Shown here one piece after another: positions 24,416 to 31,988 of a stretch of DNA of 64,000 nucleotides (position 1 is the stretch's first letter; the number at the start of each line of letters is the position of its first letter). The notes under the pieces were generated by a model. The model saw nothing but the letters and a program-made list of their open reading frames with translations. It ran no database searches and was not told the DNA's origin. Source of the DNA: Bacteroidales bacterium (GTDB taxonomy: Bacteria > Bacteroidota > Bacteroidia > Bacteroidales > UBA932); contig SUYN01000005.1 in the NCBI GenBank assembly GCA_015060405.1, forward strand, positions 1 through 64,000. Direction: 5' to 3'. The translations under genes and the position numbers were made by a program.

Positions 24416-25285
24416 ATGAAAACAGACAACATATTCAATTTCAGCAGATTCGGAAAATATCTCGTGTCGGACATCAGAAGATGCGCCGCAAATTTCGGAA
24501 TCTCCTTCCTCGTCATAGTATTGACAGGCCTCTTCCTGTATCTTATAGTGGGGACCATGTCGCTGGTCACCGGAGAGGGATGGCTGGCATCCAACGCATT
24601 GGCAAGAACCATATATCTCCTTATCTCCTTCGCTGTGCTGATCGTAAGCATGCCCGTAAAATGCTACGGATTCATCACCGACAGGAAGGCCGGATCGAAC
24701 TGGCTCATGCTGCCGGTATCGACAACCGAGAAATTCGTCTCAATGCTCATCAACTGCCTCATCATACTGCCGGCCGCATTCTTCGCCTGCACTCTTGCCA
24801 TTGACTGGCTCATCGTCGTCATAGACCCTTACGCAAGCATGACAATTCCGGAAGGATTCAAGGAACTGAGCAACATGATTGCCGCTGAAGCCGCACAGGA
24901 ATCAGAAGTCAACGCACTGATTTCCAACTTCATGAACGAAAACATGCTGCTTCGCGGCGTAGTAGATGACTTTATGGTGATGATCCTGGTATTCCTGCTC
25001 GGAGCACTGTTCTTCAAGACCAACAAGGCTGCCAAGACCATCCTTGCATGGATCGCCGCAGGAAGCATCCTCAGCATGATCCTGGCACCGATAGGAATGA
25101 TGCTTGCGGGCAACCTTGAGGCAGAGACCATAAATGCCATCAGCAGCGGAGACCTCAACGCGAGCATAGACTTCGCCAACAGCTTCATCCCTAAACTGCT
25201 TGGCATCGACACCCTATCTGACGCCCTCCTGCTCATAGGAACCGCTACAGCCATATTCTTCAGAATCAAAACGATAAGACACTAG
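24416..25285 (+). CDS. ABC-2 type membrane permease
   Basis: 289 residues, about six membrane segments: FLVIVLTGLFLYLIVG, LLISFAVLIVSMPV, MLINCLIILPAAFFACTLAI, FMVMILVFLLGALFF, ILAWIAAGSILSMILAPIGMMLAG and DALLLIGTATAIFF. A perfect Shine-Dalgarno sequence (AAGGAGG, 24404-24410) precedes the ATG, rare in this phylum. It partners the ATPase 11 nt upstream. Confidence 0.8.
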   Translation: MKTDNIFNFSRFGKYLVSDIRRCAANFGISFLVIVLTGLFLYLIVGTMSLVTGEGWLASNALARTIYLLISFAVLIVSMPVKCYGFITDRKAGSNWLMLPVSTTEKFVSMLINCLIILPAAFFACTLAIDWLIVVIDPYASMTIPEGFKELSNMIAAEAAQESEVNALISNFMNENMLLRGVVDDFMVMILVFLLGALFFKTNKAAKTILAWIAAGSILSMILAPIGMMLAGNLEAETINAISSGDLNASIDFANSFIPKLLGIDTLSDALLLIGTATAIFFRIKTIRH

Positions 25286-25293
25286 TGCAGGCC

Positions 25294-25668
25294 ATGGAAT
25301 TCAACACAAACAAAGCAATATACCTCCAGATCTGCGACGCCATCTGCGAGAGAATCATCAGCGGCGGGCTTGCTCCCGACGAGAGGATACCTTCAGTCCG
25401 TGAATATGGTGCAGAAATCGGCGTAAACCCCAACACCGTCATGCGCTCATACGAGAAGCTCACCAGCGAAGGCATAATATATAACCGCCGGGGTATCGGC
25501 TACTTCATAAGCCCGGATGCGCGTGAGACCGTACTGAAGGAACAGAAACGGGAATTCATTGAAAATGAATGGCCTGGAATCATGAAAAAGATACGTCTCC
25601 TGGGCATTGACCCGCAAGAACTGATTATTTTCATTGAAAAAAACAAAGAGTTCATAAAATATGACTAA
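25294..25668 (+). CDS. GntR family regulator, YtrA-like
   Basis: 124 residues: an N-terminal winged helix (AIYLQICDAICERIISGGLAPDERIPSVREYGAEIGVNPNTVMRSYEKLTSEGIIYNRRGIGYFI) and a short C-terminal helix pair without a ligand domain, the YtrA layout. A GTG at 25285 overlaps the permease stop, but ATG 25294 is the better start. It probably represses the operon through the palindrome at 23519-23542. The regulator is last here, whereas it usually comes first. Confidence 0.88.
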   Translation: MEFNTNKAIYLQICDAICERIISGGLAPDERIPSVREYGAEIGVNPNTVMRSYEKLTSEGIIYNRRGIGYFISPDARETVLKEQKREFIENEWPGIMKKIRLLGIDPQELIIFIEKNKEFIKYD

Positions 25669-25710
25669 ATTTGCAGCGTTCTAAAACCTGTGCCGGCTAA
25701 AGAAACCGGA

Positions 25711-26148
25711 ATGAAGAAAGCTATCGCATACATATTGTCTGCAGTCATAACAATCCTTCTTGCAACATCCTGCAGCGCGGGGCTGGACCCCGTCGGTGAC
25801 CTGGAAGACACAGGATACACCATAGTCGTATCAGGAAGCGTTGCAGACATCGCCACAGCCGAACCTCTTGAAAATGTAAAGATCACGTTCTATGCCGCTG
25901 AAGTGGCTGACTTCGAGAGCGGAACGCTCATCGTCAAGACAGTCTACACAGACAACAGAGGAAGATTCAATTTCAAGGAGAGCGGCTTCGAGAAGATGAT
26001 ATCCTGCAGGATAACAGCAGAGGATCATGAAGGAACCTACACTCCTTCAACACAGAAGCTGTTCGTTTCCTGGACCGGCCCTTCATTCGACAACAGGACA
26101 GGCACGTTCTTCGTCAACGACCTGAACTTTCACCTTGAAAAGAAGTAA
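25711..26148 (+). CDS. Lipoprotein with a carboxypeptidase-regulatory-like (Ig) fold
   Basis: 145 residues from ATG 25711 with a lipobox (LLATSC). The mature domain reads VVSGSVADIATAEPLENVKITFYAAE, VYTDNRGRFNFKESGF, the pattern of CarboxypepD_reg-type beta sandwiches. It resembles the putative lipoproteins that accompany radical-SAM proteins in Bacteroidota, but no radical-SAM gene is in the window. It is followed 5 nt later by a second lipoprotein of the same plan. Confidence 0.65.
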   Translation: MKKAIAYILSAVITILLATSCSAGLDPVGDLEDTGYTIVVSGSVADIATAEPLENVKITFYAAEVADFESGTLIVKTVYTDNRGRFNFKESGFEKMISCRITAEDHEGTYTPSTQKLFVSWTGPSFDNRTGTFFVNDLNFHLEKK

Positions 26149-26153
26149 ATGAT

Positions 26154-26591
26154 ATGCCAAGGTCGTGGATTACAGCCGTGCTGACGGCAGTCACAATGCT
26201 CGCTGCATCGTGCATGAAGATGGACATGATAAATTCCGATCCTTCCTTCGACGAACTCGAAGGAAGGATTGCCGGATATGTCACAGATACAGATGACAAT
26301 CCGATAGAGCACATCAAGGTCACCCTCGACTGGAACGGCGGAGCATATCAGGAAATAAAATACAGCGACAGCAACGGACTGTTCGTCACAGACATCTGGA
26401 TTCCGGAAACTCCGGAAGTCGTGACCCTTGCAATAACCATTGAAGACATCGATGGAGAAGAGAACGGAGGGCTTTTCGAACCTTTATCCGACGCCATCAC
26501 CTTGTTCGAAAACGAGAGCCAGACACCTTCGGAGCCTATGGTCTTCCGCCTGAATCGCGCCACTGCTTCGGAGTGCAGCCCACAATCCTGA
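26154..26591 (+). CDS. Second lipoprotein with a carboxypeptidase-regulatory-like fold
   Basis: 145 residues with a lipobox (MLAASC). The domain repeats the plan of its neighbour: GRIAGYVTDTDDNPIEHIKVTLDW, YSDSNGLFVTDIWIP. The two probably arose by duplication. Its last 56 bp overlap the 3' end of the AraC-like gene on the other strand. Confidence 0.6.
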   Translation: MPRSWITAVLTAVTMLAASCMKMDMINSDPSFDELEGRIAGYVTDTDDNPIEHIKVTLDWNGGAYQEIKYSDSNGLFVTDIWIPETPEVVTLAITIEDIDGEENGGLFEPLSDAITLFENESQTPSEPMVFRLNRATASECSPQS

Positions 26592-27708
26592 CAAACTGCC
26601 TGTGAAAGTTTGACCGGTCACTGAAGCCGGCGGCCTCCCCAATTATATTGGTCGACACATCCCTGTTCTCAAGCAGGAGCCTCTTCGCCTCTTCGATGCG
26701 AAGCTGTGTCCTCCAGGTCTTGAAATCAATCCCCTTCCTGACAAGGAAATAATGATGAAGCACTTCCTTTGTGGTGTTGAGCTCGCGGGCGGTCTCCTCG
26801 CGGCTCTTCGCATATTCACAATATGATTTCTGCTCCACCCATTTTTCAAGAGCCTTATCCAGCTTGAGGAATTCCCTGTCGATGTTGAGTTCCTCTTCCT
26901 GCACCTTCTTCTTCGTCCTCTCAGACTCGCGTCGCCTGAAGAAGGCCGCTGACAGCGCAGGACGGGCCACGGCATCAAGGACAAGCTTGTGACTGCCGAT
27001 GAAGGATATGAAATTGGAGGTGAGATACAGCATGTATATCAGGTAAAACGCCGTATATATATGCGCGATTCCCGGCTTATAATCCAGAAAACAATACAGG
27101 ATGATATATACAAGAATGAACAGGTTGCTCAGCATTGCGATTATGTAGCAGAAACGCACCCAGGACAGTTTGTGGCTTTCATCCTCATCATAGTAATTCT
27201 CCAGTTCCTGAAGGGAAGTCTTATAGGCCTTGGCGAAATGCCTTATATAAATGAACGACTGCATCAGGAAGGTCACCAGCGCAATGGCGCACATGAACCA
27301 GAAGTAATGGCGGTCGGGAGACTTGAAGGAGTCCAGCAGGAGGAACGAGACCACTGCGGAAATGAAGAGTCCCGGAATGAACAGCGTATGCCACCTGTAT
27401 TTCTCGGACTTGAGGAGAGAAGTCATCGAATATGTTATGATGGACGTTGAGAAATGCACGACGATGTAGATGGTGAGCATTGCAAACAGGTCCCAGTCGC
27501 GGATCTGGGGTGAGCCATGCATCGAGACAGCAAAGAACATCATGAATCCGCAGATCAGGAAGCTTATCACTATGGCCATCTTCGAGGTCACGAGCTTGAA
27601 ATGGTACTCCGACTGCGGAATCTTTATGAGCATGAGCAGAAAAGCGAGGATCGAAGAACCCACGCCTACTATCAGCTGCACTATGATGTCCGGATTGATG
27701 TCAACCAT
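26536..27708 (-). CDS. AraC family regulator with a membrane-embedded sensor domain
   Basis: 390 residues. The N-terminal ~235 residues hold about seven membrane helices (IIVQLIVGVGSSILAFLLMLI, MAIVISFLICGFMMFFAV, LFAMLTIYIVVHFSTSIITY, and so on), then a charged linker (RRRESERTKKKVQEEELNIDRE). The C-terminal ~100 residues are an AraC HTH_18 domain (ETARELNTTKEVLHHYFLVRKGIDFKTWRTQLRIEEAKRLL and NIIGEAAGFSDRSNFHRQFVRIVGCTPKQW). This 7TM-plus-AraC layout occurs in Bacteroidota. It would sense a membrane signal and act on DNA close to the membrane. Its targets are unknown. Confidence 0.85.
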   Translation of the reverse strand: MVDINPDIIVQLIVGVGSSILAFLLMLIKIPQSEYHFKLVTSKMAIVISFLICGFMMFFAVSMHGSPQIRDWDLFAMLTIYIVVHFSTSIITYSMTSLLKSEKYRWHTLFIPGLFISAVVSFLLLDSFKSPDRHYFWFMCAIALVTFLMQSFIYIRHFAKAYKTSLQELENYYDEDESHKLSWVRFCYIIAMLSNLFILVYIILYCFLDYKPGIAHIYTAFYLIYMLYLTSNFISFIGSHKLVLDAVARPALSAAFFRRRESERTKKKVQEEELNIDREFLKLDKALEKWVEQKSYCEYAKSREETARELNTTKEVLHHYFLVRKGIDFKTWRTQLRIEEAKRLLLENRDVSTNIIGEAAGFSDRSNFHRQFVRIVGCTPKQWRDSGGRP

Positions 27709-27751
27709 GTAGTAATCTGCACATATTCTGCGAAAATAAGGATTTTTTCGC

Positions 27752-27759
27752 TATTTTTG
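27752..27759 (+). promoter_or_regulatory. -7 box for lysA
   Basis: TATTTTTG matches TAnnTTTG about 60 nt ahead of the lysA ATG. The -33 region is not clear. No riboswitch fits in the leader. Confidence 0.4.
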
Positions 27760-27820
27760 CAATCGTTTTCGTCCGTTTTTTGAGCACCGGACGGAGCAGG
27801 ATTTAGCTACCAGGTGTAAT

Positions 27821-29026
27821 ATGTTGGACATCAGCACAATAGAGAAACTCGACAAAATAGCCACGCCGTTTTACTTCTACGACATGGAGCTCTTTCACAA
27901 GACTGCGGACCACGTCGCAGAGCTTGCTGCAAGGCATGATATAAGGGTTCATTACGCCGTAAAGGCAAATGTAGAGCGCAGGCTTCTTGAATATATAAGC
28001 GGCAAGGGCTTCGGAGCCGACTGTGTGAGCGGCAACGAAGTGCTGCACGCACACAGCTGCGGCTTTCCCGCAGACAAGATCGTATATGCAGGAGTAGGAA
28101 AGAGCGACAAGGAGATATACGAGGCGATGCGCCTGGGCATCGAAGCATTCAACTGCGAGTCTCTCCAGGAGATATTCGTGATAAACGAGATGGCCCGCCA
28201 GCACGGGATGAAGGCCAATGTTTCAGTCAGGATCAACCCTGACATCGACGCACACACTCATAAGTATGTAACTACAGGCCTGTATGAGAACAAGTTCGGA
28301 ATCTCCAACCACGAATTCGACAAACTCATCGAGATAATACAGAAAAGCGGGCACATCAACTTCATAGGCCTGCACTTCCACATAGGTTCGCAGATCACAA
28401 GAGTGAACGAAGTCTTCTCTCTCGAATGCAGGAGGGTGAACGATATCGTAAGATATTTTGAGGACAGAGGACTCAGGGTGGACAACATCAACCTCGGTGG
28501 AGGACTTGGAGTGGACTATGACGACCCTGACGGCAATCCTATAGCAGATTTCGAAGGGTGGTTCGAGGCCATCTCCACCAACATCATCCGTCGTGAGGAC
28601 CAGGCAGTGCATGTGGAGCCCGGCCGTTCCCTCGTGGCACAATGTGCCTCACTCATATCCAGGGTGCTGTTTGTCAAGAGCGGAGAGACCAAGAACTTCC
28701 TGATCATGGACGCCGGAATGAACGACCTCATCCGCCCTGCCCTGTACGGAGCCTACCACAAGATCGAGAACCTTTCAGCAGCACAGCGCTCGTTCTTCCC
28801 GACTTTCCAGGCCTATGACATAGTCGGTCCGGTCTGCGAGTCAAGCGACGTGTGGGGAGCAGGCAGACTTCTGCCGTTGAGCGTCAGGGGCGACCTCATG
28901 GCAATCCGCAGTGCGGGTGCATACGGTCAGGTCATGGCAAGCCGCTACAACATGAAGGACCTCGCGCCGTCGGTCTTCAGCGACAGCCTGGATGACGCCC
29001 CGCCGGCAGTAAACTACTTCGAGTAG
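27821..29026 (+). CDS. lysA: Diaminopimelate decarboxylase
   Basis: 401 residues. It makes lysine from meso-diaminopimelate in the last step of lysine biosynthesis, using PLP in the cytoplasm. The PLP-binding motif HYAVKAN with the Schiff-base Lys is near residue 46. HIGSQ, the glycine-rich NLGGGLGVDY that holds the PLP phosphate, EPGRSLVA and the GPVCESSD motif with the active Cys are all visible. Length is normal for the short Bacteroidota form. The ffh gene follows 62 bp later. Confidence 0.95.
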   Translation: MLDISTIEKLDKIATPFYFYDMELFHKTADHVAELAARHDIRVHYAVKANVERRLLEYISGKGFGADCVSGNEVLHAHSCGFPADKIVYAGVGKSDKEIYEAMRLGIEAFNCESLQEIFVINEMARQHGMKANVSVRINPDIDAHTHKYVTTGLYENKFGISNHEFDKLIEIIQKSGHINFIGLHFHIGSQITRVNEVFSLECRRVNDIVRYFEDRGLRVDNINLGGGLGVDYDDPDGNPIADFEGWFEAISTNIIRREDQAVHVEPGRSLVAQCASLISRVLFVKSGETKNFLIMDAGMNDLIRPALYGAYHKIENLSAAQRSFFPTFQAYDIVGPVCESSDVWGAGRLLPLSVRGDLMAIRSAGAYGQVMASRYNMKDLAPSVFSDSLDDAPPAVNYFE

Positions 29027-29088
29027 CCGGAAACAGCCGCCCGCACGAGGCTAGGGACACGAAAAAGAAAATGTAAAAAGATAAATAT

Positions 29089-30420
29089 ATGTTTGAGAAT
29101 TTAAGCGAAAGACTTGAGAGGTCGTTCAAGATCCTCAAAGGCGAAGGCAAGATCACCGAGGTGAACATCTCGGAGGCCATGAAGGACATCAGACGCGCCC
29201 TCCTGGATGCCGACGTCAGCTACAAGATAGCTAAACAGTTCTGCGATGACGTGAAGAAGAAGGCCATAGGCCAGAACGTCCTGACAGCTGTCAAGCCGCA
29301 GCAGATGATAGTAAAGATCGTCCACGACGAACTCGCAGCCCTCATGGGAAGCGAATCTTCCGACATCAACATAAAGGGCTCTCCTGCAGTCGTCCTGGTG
29401 GCCGGTCTCAACGGTTCCGGTAAGACCACCTTCTCCGGCAAGCTCGCCCTCAACATCAAGAGCAAAAGAGGCATGAAGGTCCTTCTGGCTGCCTGCGACT
29501 ACTTCCGTCCTGCAGCGATCGACCAGCTGAAGGTGCTCGGAGAGCAGATCGGAGTGCCTGTCTATGCAGAGGAAGGCGTCAAGGACCCTATCCAGATCGC
29601 AAGGAACGCCATTACCAAGGCCAAGACTGAGGGTTATTCAGTAGTCATCGTCGACACAGCCGGACGTCTTGCCGTCGATCAGGAGCTGATGGATGAGATC
29701 TCAGCGCTCCACAAGGCAGTGCAGCCGACAGAGACTCTCTTTGTAGTCGATGCGATGACAGGTCAGGATGCGGTCGAGACAGCAAAGGCATTCAACGAAA
29801 GACTCGACTTCGACGGAGTGGTCCTCACCAAGATGGACGGTGACACCCGTGGAGGTGCCGCACTCTCTATCAAGGCTGTAGTCGGAAAGCCTATCAAGTT
29901 CGTCAGCACAGGCGAGAAGATGGAAGCCCTCGACGTATTCCACCCTGCGCGTATTGCAGACCGCATCCTCGGCATGGGAGACGTCGTCTCTCTCGTGGAG
30001 AAGGCACAGGAGCAGTTTGACGAAGCTCAGGCGCGCGAGCTCAAGAAGAAGCTCGCCAAGGACCAGTTCACGCTCTGGGACTTCTACAACCAGATCCAGC
30101 AGATCAAGAAGATGGGTAACATCAAGGATCTCGCATCCATGATTCCGGGCATGGGCAAGGCGCTCAAGGACGTAGACATGGACAACGACTCATTCAAGGG
30201 CATCGAGGCCATCATCCTCTCCATGACTCCATACGAGCGGGAGCATCCGGACTGCATCAACGGCAGCCGCCGAAAGAGGATCGCCGACGGTTCCGGCACC
30301 TCGCTTCCGGAAGTGAACAAGCTTCTCAAGCAGTTCGAAGGCACCCGCAAGATGATGAAGACAGTCATGGGAGCCAACATGGGCAACATGATGAAAGGCG
30401 CAATGAGGCGCAGAAGATAA
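29089..30420 (+). CDS. ffh: Signal recognition particle protein Ffh
   Basis: 443 residues. GTPase of the signal recognition particle that brings nascent membrane proteins to FtsY. The N domain is residues 1-90; the G domain has G1 GLNGSGKTT, DTAGR, TKMDGDTRGGA and FVSTGEK; the M domain begins after 300 (MGNIKDLASMIPGMG, HPDCINGSRRKRIADGSG binding SRP RNA). The end is GNMMKGAMRRRR, slightly short but normal for the group. No SRP RNA gene was noticed nearby. Confidence 0.96.
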   Translation: MFENLSERLERSFKILKGEGKITEVNISEAMKDIRRALLDADVSYKIAKQFCDDVKKKAIGQNVLTAVKPQQMIVKIVHDELAALMGSESSDINIKGSPAVVLVAGLNGSGKTTFSGKLALNIKSKRGMKVLLAACDYFRPAAIDQLKVLGEQIGVPVYAEEGVKDPIQIARNAITKAKTEGYSVVIVDTAGRLAVDQELMDEISALHKAVQPTETLFVVDAMTGQDAVETAKAFNERLDFDGVVLTKMDGDTRGGAALSIKAVVGKPIKFVSTGEKMEALDVFHPARIADRILGMGDVVSLVEKAQEQFDEAQARELKKKLAKDQFTLWDFYNQIQQIKKMGNIKDLASMIPGMGKALKDVDMDNDSFKGIEAIILSMTPYEREHPDCINGSRRKRIADGSGTSLPEVNKLLKQFEGTRKMMKTVMGANMGNMMKGAMRRRR

Positions 30421-30461
30421 AGAAATCAGCCGGAATCCGACACAGGATCCGGCTGATTTCT
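30421..30461. terminator. Terminator after ffh
   Basis: AGAAATCAGCCGGAATCC and GGATCCGGCTGATTTCT form a stem with one bulge and a 6-nt loop. The T-rich right arm is suited to stop ffh, and by symmetry the leftward 30497 gene does not read into it. It begins immediately after the ffh stop codon. Confidence 0.75.
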
Positions 30462-30496
30462 TTATGAACGCCAAGGACTGGCAGGAAAACGGGAGC

Positions 30497-31204
30497 TTAC
30501 AGGTTTATCCTCACCCCGATGGAAAGCTGGAGGTGTGTGAGGCTCTCGTAGCTGTCGCTGTCCAGCGACACTGTCCGCCATGCGCCTTCAGAATAGGCCT
30601 CGTAGCTGAACAATGATCCGGAAATGTAGCCGAATGTCGCTCCGATCGAGACCTTGTCCGTGATGCCGAGGTCATAGCCTAACTCATAGAGATAGCCCAG
30701 GCTGCCGCCCTTTATGACGTACGGATCAATGAGGACTGCATCATTCCTATATCCCAGATATCCCAGGCCCAGATTCATGAGGAAGGTGTCACGGCCGTCA
30801 CGGCACATCATACGATAGGATGCCATCGGGCCTATAAAGGAGATTCTGATGTTGTCCTTCATCTGACCGGACTCAACGTTTCCGTCTTCGAAAGTCACAG
30901 TCACAGACTCATTGGCAGACGATGAGAGTGCGCTGTACTTCAGTCCGACTCCGAGGGTTCCCATGAAGTAGCAGGTCGCATCGGCTCCAAACATGAAACC
31001 GTGCTTGAGTTTCTTTGCATGATCGACCAGCACCTGATCCTGACTCCTATCCACTCGTCCTACACGATAGCCATAACCGCTCTGAACGGAGAATCTCCAG
31101 GATGTCATGTTCTTTGCTATAGATTCATCGGAAGTGACGATACTCTGCGCTGATGCCGCCATTGCGGTCATCATAAACGCTGCAGCAAGCAATAACCTTT
31201 TCAT
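30497..31204 (-). CDS. Small outer-membrane barrel protein, unknown
   Basis: 235 residues, with a signal peptide (MKRLLLAAAFMMTAMAASAQ). About eight strands follow: WRFSVQSGYGYRVG, FMFGADATCYFMGTLGVGLKYSAL, NIRISFIGPMASYRMM, TFLMNLGLGYLGYR, LGITDKVSIGATFGYISG and the closing LQLSIGVRINL. It lies 5 nt after the 31210 lipoprotein gene, with which it is probably cotranscribed. I cannot name the family. Confidence 0.65.
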   Translation of the reverse strand: MKRLLLAAAFMMTAMAASAQSIVTSDESIAKNMTSWRFSVQSGYGYRVGRVDRSQDQVLVDHAKKLKHGFMFGADATCYFMGTLGVGLKYSALSSSANESVTVTFEDGNVESGQMKDNIRISFIGPMASYRMMCRDGRDTFLMNLGLGYLGYRNDAVLIDPYVIKGGSLGYLYELGYDLGITDKVSIGATFGYISGSLFSYEAYSEGAWRTVSLDSDSYESLTHLQLSIGVRINL

Positions 31205-31209
31205 AGGAA

Positions 31210-31929
31210 CTATCTGTCTTTGATCAATTCATACTCCGTCCTGCCTGATTCCGCCGGCACAATATCAAAACTCGGCCTTCCCACCATTATTCCGATCGTA
31301 ACACCGGTACGCACGTAATAATCACGTCCCTTCTTCACTGTCAGCGGCAGGATCTCTTTCGCTTCAGTCCGGGCCCAGACTTCGAGTTCACCTTCTTCAT
31401 ATATCTTCACCTCCGCTTTCGTATTGACCTTCGAACGATAGACTTTAGTCTCACCGACATGAACGTCATATGTCACAAGCGGGCCTGTCCCGGCATCTCG
31501 GTAGAAATATATCACGGCATAATCGGGGTGTGAAGAGACAGTCTGCACATCCTCAGCCTCGTCAAGCGATGCAACATCCTCAACACGAAGTATCTGCGCA
31601 GTGATACGGTGAATGCTGCTCACCATGTCCGGCCCCTTATGCTCCACGACCTTCACTACATTACCACCTGCCTTTCGGGCCTCTTCTTTGGCAAGTTCCA
31701 GAACTTCCGGATATGTGCCGTTCTTAGTCGTGAAGCCCGAATCACCAATCTTTATCTGTCCGAGAAGTTCGGCATTATCAGGACCCGGTGTTTCAGGACC
31801 CAGAACAACCACCTCGACATCCTGCGGCAGGGCCTGATGAGCCGAAGTCAGATTTGAAACAATCTTCGGCGAGCAGCCGGCAAGCATGACAGCTGCAAAA
31901 GCAGAAAATAACAGTCTTTTCATATTCAT
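31210..31929 (-). CDS. Lipoprotein, unknown
   Basis: About 239 residues from the ATG at 31929 (MNMKRLLF; a second ATG at 31923 is equally good). The lipobox is MLAGC. The first half (VEVVVLGPETPGPDNAELLGQIKIGDSGFT and LAKEEARKAGGNVVKVVEHKGPD) resembles the small DUF4156-type lipoprotein fold. The second half is a strand-rich domain (YDVHVGETKVYRSKVNTKAEVKIYEEGELEVWART). It precedes the barrel gene at 30497. Confidence 0.65.
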   Translation of the reverse strand: MNMKRLLFSAFAAVMLAGCSPKIVSNLTSAHQALPQDVEVVVLGPETPGPDNAELLGQIKIGDSGFTTKNGTYPEVLELAKEEARKAGGNVVKVVEHKGPDMVSSIHRITAQILRVEDVASLDEAEDVQTVSSHPDYAVIYFYRDAGTGPLVTYDVHVGETKVYRSKVNTKAEVKIYEEGELEVWARTEAKEILPLTVKKGRDYYVRTGVTIGIMVGRPSFDIVPAESGRTEYELIKDR

Positions 31930-31988
31930 AGAGATTTCGCAAATTACATTGATAAGACGTATGTATCCGCGGATACTACCATGTGCGG

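Noticed and set aside
27709..27820. Lysine riboswitch or T-box ahead of lysA
   Set aside because: The intergenic space is only ~110 nt and shows no such fold; only a -7 box is visible.
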